From positions 1-8,900 of the forward strand of contig JAEXXR010000596.1 in assembly GCA_023405705.1 (NCBI GenBank): a stretch of 8,900 nt of DNA. Direction: 5' to 3'. The notes below the pieces were generated by a model, which saw only the letters and a program-made list of their open reading frames with translations, was not told the DNA's origin and made no database searches. A program made the translations under genes and the position numbers. Each line of letters starts with the position of its first letter. Position 1 is the stretch's first letter. This document shows, piece by piece, positions 6,118-8,900 of this stretch. The stretch is from Actinomycetes bacterium. GTDB taxonomy: Bacteria > Actinomycetota > Thermoleophilia > Solirubrobacterales > Solirubrobacteraceae.

Positions 6118-8682
6118 TCAGAGCCCGTCGTGCCCGAACGAGAGCGTGCGGATGACCGGCTCTCCGGCCTGGTCGGAGGCGTCGAGGTCGACCTCGGCGA
6201 CGATCGCGAAGTCGCCGTTCTCGTCGGGGTCCTCGATCGTCTGGCGGACGGTCCAGCGGCGCTCGCCGGTCGCCGCCTCGCGCTCGATCGAGAGCAGCTC
6301 GGGGGAGCGGGCGCGCTGGCCGATGCCGATCGAGTCGTACTCCTCCCAGTAGGCGCCGAGCGCGTCCTCCCAGTCGGCGACGCGCATCGTCTGGCGGCCG
6401 GGCGGGTCGGTCGCGGCGGCCGCGGCGGCGTCGAGCTGGGCGAGCTCCTCGAAGCGGTCGTAGGCGGCCAGTCTGACCTTCTGGAACATCGCGTTGCGGA
6501 CCATCGCGACGAAGGCGCGCTCGTTGGCGGTGATCGGCCGCGACGGCGGCGGGGGCGCGCCGGCCGCGACCTCCTCGGCGACGCGCGCGACGGCGTCGGG
6601 GTCGGTCAGCGCCTCCCACTCGTCGAGCAGGCTGGAGTCGGTCTGGCGGATCGTCTCGCCGAGCCACTCGATGATCTCGTCCAGCTCGTCGGTGCGGACC
6701 GCCTCGGGGACGGTCTGGCGCAGCGCGCGGTAGACGCTCGACAGGTAGCGCAGCACGACGCCCTCGGAGCGGGCCAGGCCGTAGTGGGAGACGAACTCGG
6801 TGAAGCTGCGCCCCCACTCGTACATCTCGCGCACGACCGACTTCGGCGACAGGTCGCTCTCGCGCACCCACGGATGGGTCTCGCGGAAGTCGGCGAGCGC
6901 GGCGGTCAGGCCCTCGGCGAGCGGCTTGGGGTAGGTGACCTCCTCGAGCAGCTCCATCCGCTCCTCGTACTCGATCCCCTCCTCCTTCATCGCCGCGACC
7001 GCCTCGCCGCGCGCCTCCTTCGCTTGCGCCATCAGCACCGGGAAGGGGTCGTCGAGGATCGCCTCCACGACGGAGAGCACGTCGAGCGAGTAGGTCTCGG
7101 CGTCGCGGTCGAGCAGCTCGAAGGCGACGAGCGCGAACGACGCCAGCGGCTGGTTGAGCGCGAAGTTCTCCTGCAGCTCGACGGCGAGCTGCAACGTGCG
7201 GCCGTGGTGGTCGGGCTCGGTCCACTCCAGCACGCCGGCCTCGACCAGCTCGTCGCCGAGCGCCTGCGCCCGTTCCAGCAGTCTGCGCCGGCCGGCCTCG
7301 TCCTCGTGGTTGTCCTCCATCAGCGCCCGCATCGTCGCGACGGGGTCGGCCGGCTGGTTGACGACGTTGAGGATCATCGCGTGGTCGACGCGCATCCGCG
7401 AGACGAGCGCCTCCGGCACCGCGCCCTTCAGCCGCTGGAAGGTCTCCTCGGTCCAGGCGACCTGGCCCTCCGGCGGCTTTCTGACCGCGATCTTGCGGCG
7501 CTTCTTCGGGTCCTCGCCGGCCTTCGCGAGCGCCCGCTCGCGCTCGATCACGTGCTCGGGCGCCTGCACGACGACGTAGCCGGCGGTGTCGAAGCCGGCG
7601 CGGCCCGCGCGGCCGGCGATCTGGTGGAACTCGCGCGCCTTCAGCAGCCGGTGCTTGGAGCCGTCGTACTTCGCCAGCGCCGTGAAGACGACCGAGCGGA
7701 TCGGCACGTTGATGCCGACGCCGAGCGTGTCGGTCCCGCAGATCACCTTCAGCAGGCCGGTCTGCGCGAGCTGCTCGACCAGCCGCCGGTAGCGCGGCAG
7801 CATCCCGGCGTGGTGGACGCCGACGCCGGCGCGCACGAGTCTGGAGAGCGTGCGGCCGAAGCCGGCGGTGAAGCGGAAGGAGCCGATCGCCTCCGCGATC
7901 GCGTCGCGCTCCTCGCGCGTGCAGAGCTTCGCCGACAGCAGCGACTGCGCCCGCTCCATCGCGGAGGCCTGCGTGAAGTGGACGACGTAGACCGGCGCGC
8001 GGTCGCCTCTGACCAGCTCCTCCAGCAGCTCGTGCAACGGCTCGACCGACCAGTCGAAGGCGAGCGGGACCGGCCGCTCGGCGTCGTCGACCAGGACGGT
8101 CTCGCGGCCGGTGCGGCGCGACAGGTCGGCCGAGATCGCGGTCACGTCGCCGAGCGTCGCGCTCATCAGCAGGAACTGCGCCTGCGGCAGCGTCAGCAGC
8201 GGCACCTGCCACGCCCAGCCGCGCTGGCCGTCGGCGTAGAAGTGGAACTCGTCCATCACGACCTGGCCGACGTCGGCCGCCGCGCCCTCGCGCAGCGCGA
8301 TGTTGGCGAGCACCTCGGCGGTGCAGCAGATGATCGGCGCGGTCGGGTTGACGGAGGCGTCGCCGGTGAGCATCCCGACGTTCTCGGCGCCGAAGGTCGC
8401 GCAGAGGGCGAAGAACTTCTCCGAGACGAGCGCCTTGATCGGCGCCGTGTAGTAGGTGACGCGGTCGTCGGCGAGCGCGGCGAAGTGGGCGGCGATCGCG
8501 ACCATCGACTTGCCCGAGCCGGTCGGCGTCGCGAGCACGACGTTGTTGCCGCTGAACAGCTCGATCGCCGCCTCCTCCTGATGCGGGTAGAGGTTCAGGC
8601 CCTCGTACGCCGCCCACTCGGTGAAGGCGTCGTAGAGGGCGTCGGGACCGGGCTCGGAGGGAAGGGCGTCGACGAGGCGCAT
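6118..8682 (-). CDS. DEAD/DEAH-box (Ski2-like) ATP-dependent helicase with DUF3516-like C-terminal region
   Basis: A cytoplasmic superfamily 2 helicase of 854 residues that uses ATP to unwind or remodel nucleic acid, most likely RNA; the substrate of this actinobacterial group is not established. ATG 8682-8680 is preceded by GAGGAGG at a 6-base spacing; the open frame up to 8814 adds only an Arg-rich tail. Motifs in order: YPHQEEAAIEL (32-42, Q-like), ATPTGSGKS (51-59, Walker A), TAPIKALVSEKF (79-90, Ia), TGD (106-108), VVMDEFHFY (141-149, Walker B DEFH), LMSATLGD (172-179, motif III), PVYVVHFTQASA (230-241, motif IV), ICGTDTLGVGINVP (314-327, motif V) and QIAGRAGRAGFD (354-365, motif VI). 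All catalytic motifs look intact. From about residue 385 to the end (about 470 residues) a charged, mostly helical region fits DUF3516 in position and length; that assignment is from memory of the family layout. The motif order DEFH...SATLGD...AGRAGRAG is Ski2/Mtr4/HelY-like. It shares direction with the toxin gene, but a 288-base gap makes co-transcription uncertain. Confidence 0.9.
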   Translation of the reverse strand: MRLVDALPSEPGPDALYDAFTEWAAYEGLNLYPHQEEAAIELFSGNNVVLATPTGSGKSMVAIAAHFAALADDRVTYYTAPIKALVSEKFFALCATFGAENVGMLTGDASVNPTAPIICCTAEVLANIALREGAAADVGQVVMDEFHFYADGQRGWAWQVPLLTLPQAQFLLMSATLGDVTAISADLSRRTGRETVLVDDAERPVPLAFDWSVEPLHELLEELVRGDRAPVYVVHFTQASAMERAQSLLSAKLCTREERDAIAEAIGSFRFTAGFGRTLSRLVRAGVGVHHAGMLPRYRRLVEQLAQTGLLKVICGTDTLGVGINVPIRSVVFTALAKYDGSKHRLLKAREFHQIAGRAGRAGFDTAGYVVVQAPEHVIERERALAKAGEDPKKRRKIAVRKPPEGQVAWTEETFQRLKGAVPEALVSRMRVDHAMILNVVNQPADPVATMRALMEDNHEDEAGRRRLLERAQALGDELVEAGVLEWTEPDHHGRTLQLAVELQENFALNQPLASFALVAFELLDRDAETYSLDVLSVVEAILDDPFPVLMAQAKEARGEAVAAMKEEGIEYEERMELLEEVTYPKPLAEGLTAALADFRETHPWVRESDLSPKSVVREMYEWGRSFTEFVSHYGLARSEGVVLRYLSSVYRALRQTVPEAVRTDELDEIIEWLGETIRQTDSSLLDEWEALTDPDAVARVAEEVAAGAPPPPSRPITANERAFVAMVRNAMFQKVRLAAYDRFEELAQLDAAAAAATDPPGRQTMRVADWEDALGAYWEEYDSIGIGQRARSPELLSIEREAATGERRWTVRQTIEDPDENGDFAIVAEVDLDASDQAGEPVIRTLSFGHDGL

Positions 8683-8688
8683 GCGTCG

Positions 8689-8701
8689 CCTCCTCACGCT
8701 A
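8689..8701 (-). promoter_or_regulatory. Helicase ribosome binding site (8689-8695) and candidate -10 box (8696-8701)
   Basis: On the minus strand GAGGAGG (8689-8695) lies 6 bases before the helicase ATG and is an excellent match to the 16S 3' end. Directly upstream, TAGCGT (8696-8701) fits the actinobacterial TANNNT -10 pattern. If it is used, transcription would start within or beside the ribosome binding site, giving a leader of only about 10-13 bases. No -35 match is visible at 16-18 bases, so the -10 call is weak while the ribosome binding site is firm. Confidence 0.45.
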
Positions 8702-8734
8702 CCTGCTCGGGCCCAGCGGCTCGGCACCGGGCGG

Positions 8735-8762
8735 TGACCGGCCGGCAGCGCGACGCCGGTCA
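8735..8762. repeat. Perfect 8-bp inverted repeat between the divergent genes
   Basis: TGACCGGC (8735-8742) and its exact complement GCCGGTCA (8755-8762) flank a 12-base spacer. A third partial copy, TGACCGG, is at 8785-8791. The repeat lies in the roughly 100-base divergent region between the helicase and the plus-strand exported-protein gene, where an operator would be expected. Alternatively it could form a hairpin in either leader transcript. No known regulator site is recognised. Confidence 0.35.
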
Positions 8763-8795
8763 AGCGCCGCGCCCGTCGCGCCGATGACCGGAGCG

Positions 8796-8900
8796 ATGCC
8801 CTCCTCTGCCGCACGCACCGCCGCCGCGCCGTCGCGCGCCCTCCTGCTCCTCGCGCTCCTGTCGGCGCTCGCGCTCCTCGCGCTCGCCGCCGCCCCCGCC
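8796..8900 (+). CDS. N-terminus of an exported protein, signal peptide only (gene runs off the right edge)
   Basis: ATG at 8796-8798 opens a frame that stays open to the end of the window (35 codons). The residues begin MPSSAARTAAAPSR and continue into a long Leu/Ala run (about residues 15-33) with small residues near a possible cleavage site (ALAAAPA). This is a typical Sec signal peptide or N-terminal membrane anchor, so the product is exported or membrane-bound; the mature function is not visible. An in-frame ATG at 8784 would add four residues. GGAG (8790-8793) is only 2 bases from the 8796 start and the 8784 start has no ribosome binding site, so the exact start is open. The gene is divergent from the helicase. 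Strong compositional bias means a chance open frame is not fully excluded. Confidence 0.55.
   Translation, partial: MPSSAARTAAAPSRALLLLALLSALALLALAAAPA

Noticed and set aside
5912..8617. A 901-codon minus-strand open frame in a second register over the helicase
   Set aside because: It is rich in Arg/Ala/Gly/Pro with no domain, has no ribosome binding site, and overlaps the true helicase frame throughout.
5998..8787. A 929-codon plus-strand open frame opposite the helicase gene
   Set aside because: It is a compositional shadow: the product is a low-complexity Leu/Arg/Asp/Gly/Val string with no motif, opposite a gene with every helicase motif intact.
8683..8814. Extending the helicase start to ATG at 8814
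   Set aside because: The added residues are Arg-rich and overlap the divergent gene start; GAGGAGG sits exactly before the ATG at 8682.

Overview
The window looks like chromosomal DNA of a very GC-rich Actinomycetota. A Thermoleophilia/Solirubrobacterales-type host (Conexibacter, Patulibacter or Solirubrobacter-like) is my best guess. The reasons are the C/G-ending codons, a Ski2-like helicase with the actinobacterial DUF3516 tail, and a large secreted protein made of DNRLRE-like, YD-repeat and beta-sandwich modules. The genus is inference; no rRNA or other marker is present.

Layout from left to right. Bases 1-58 hold the first 19 codons of a Gfo/Idh/MocA-type NAD(P)-dependent oxidoreductase on the minus strand. 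Its start lies next to an AT-rich patch with a -10 box and an inverted repeat, which suggests a leaderless, regulated transcript. Bases 59-670 contain no convincing intact gene. A minus-strand reading frame broken by stop codons at 106-369 may be a gene remnant. Bases 671-1258 and 1264-5829 (both minus) form a two-gene unit. The upstream gene encodes a 1521-residue exported mosaic protein ending in an AHH-type (HNH/Endonuclease VII fold) nuclease toxin domain. The downstream gene, 5 bases after it, encodes a very acidic 195-residue protein that is the obvious candidate immunity protein. Bases 5830-6117 separate this unit from a DEAD/DEAH-box helicase with a DUF3516-like C-terminal region (6118-8682, minus). 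The helicase is divergent from a plus-strand gene starting near 8796, of which only an export signal is visible before the window ends.

Functionally, the toxin and the acidic protein belong together as a polymorphic toxin-immunity pair: a Sec-exported or surface-bound carrier presents a C-terminal nuclease, and the producer is protected in the cytoplasm by the small acidic partner. The helicase is a housekeeping-type RNA/DNA helicase and nothing ties it to the toxin except direction. The most novel parts are the architecture of the toxin carrier (two A-B pairs of beta-sandwich modules, a four-cysteine pre-toxin domain, only a vestigial YD-repeat stretch and no visible Rhs core or DPxGL cleavage motif) and the unrecognised immunity family.
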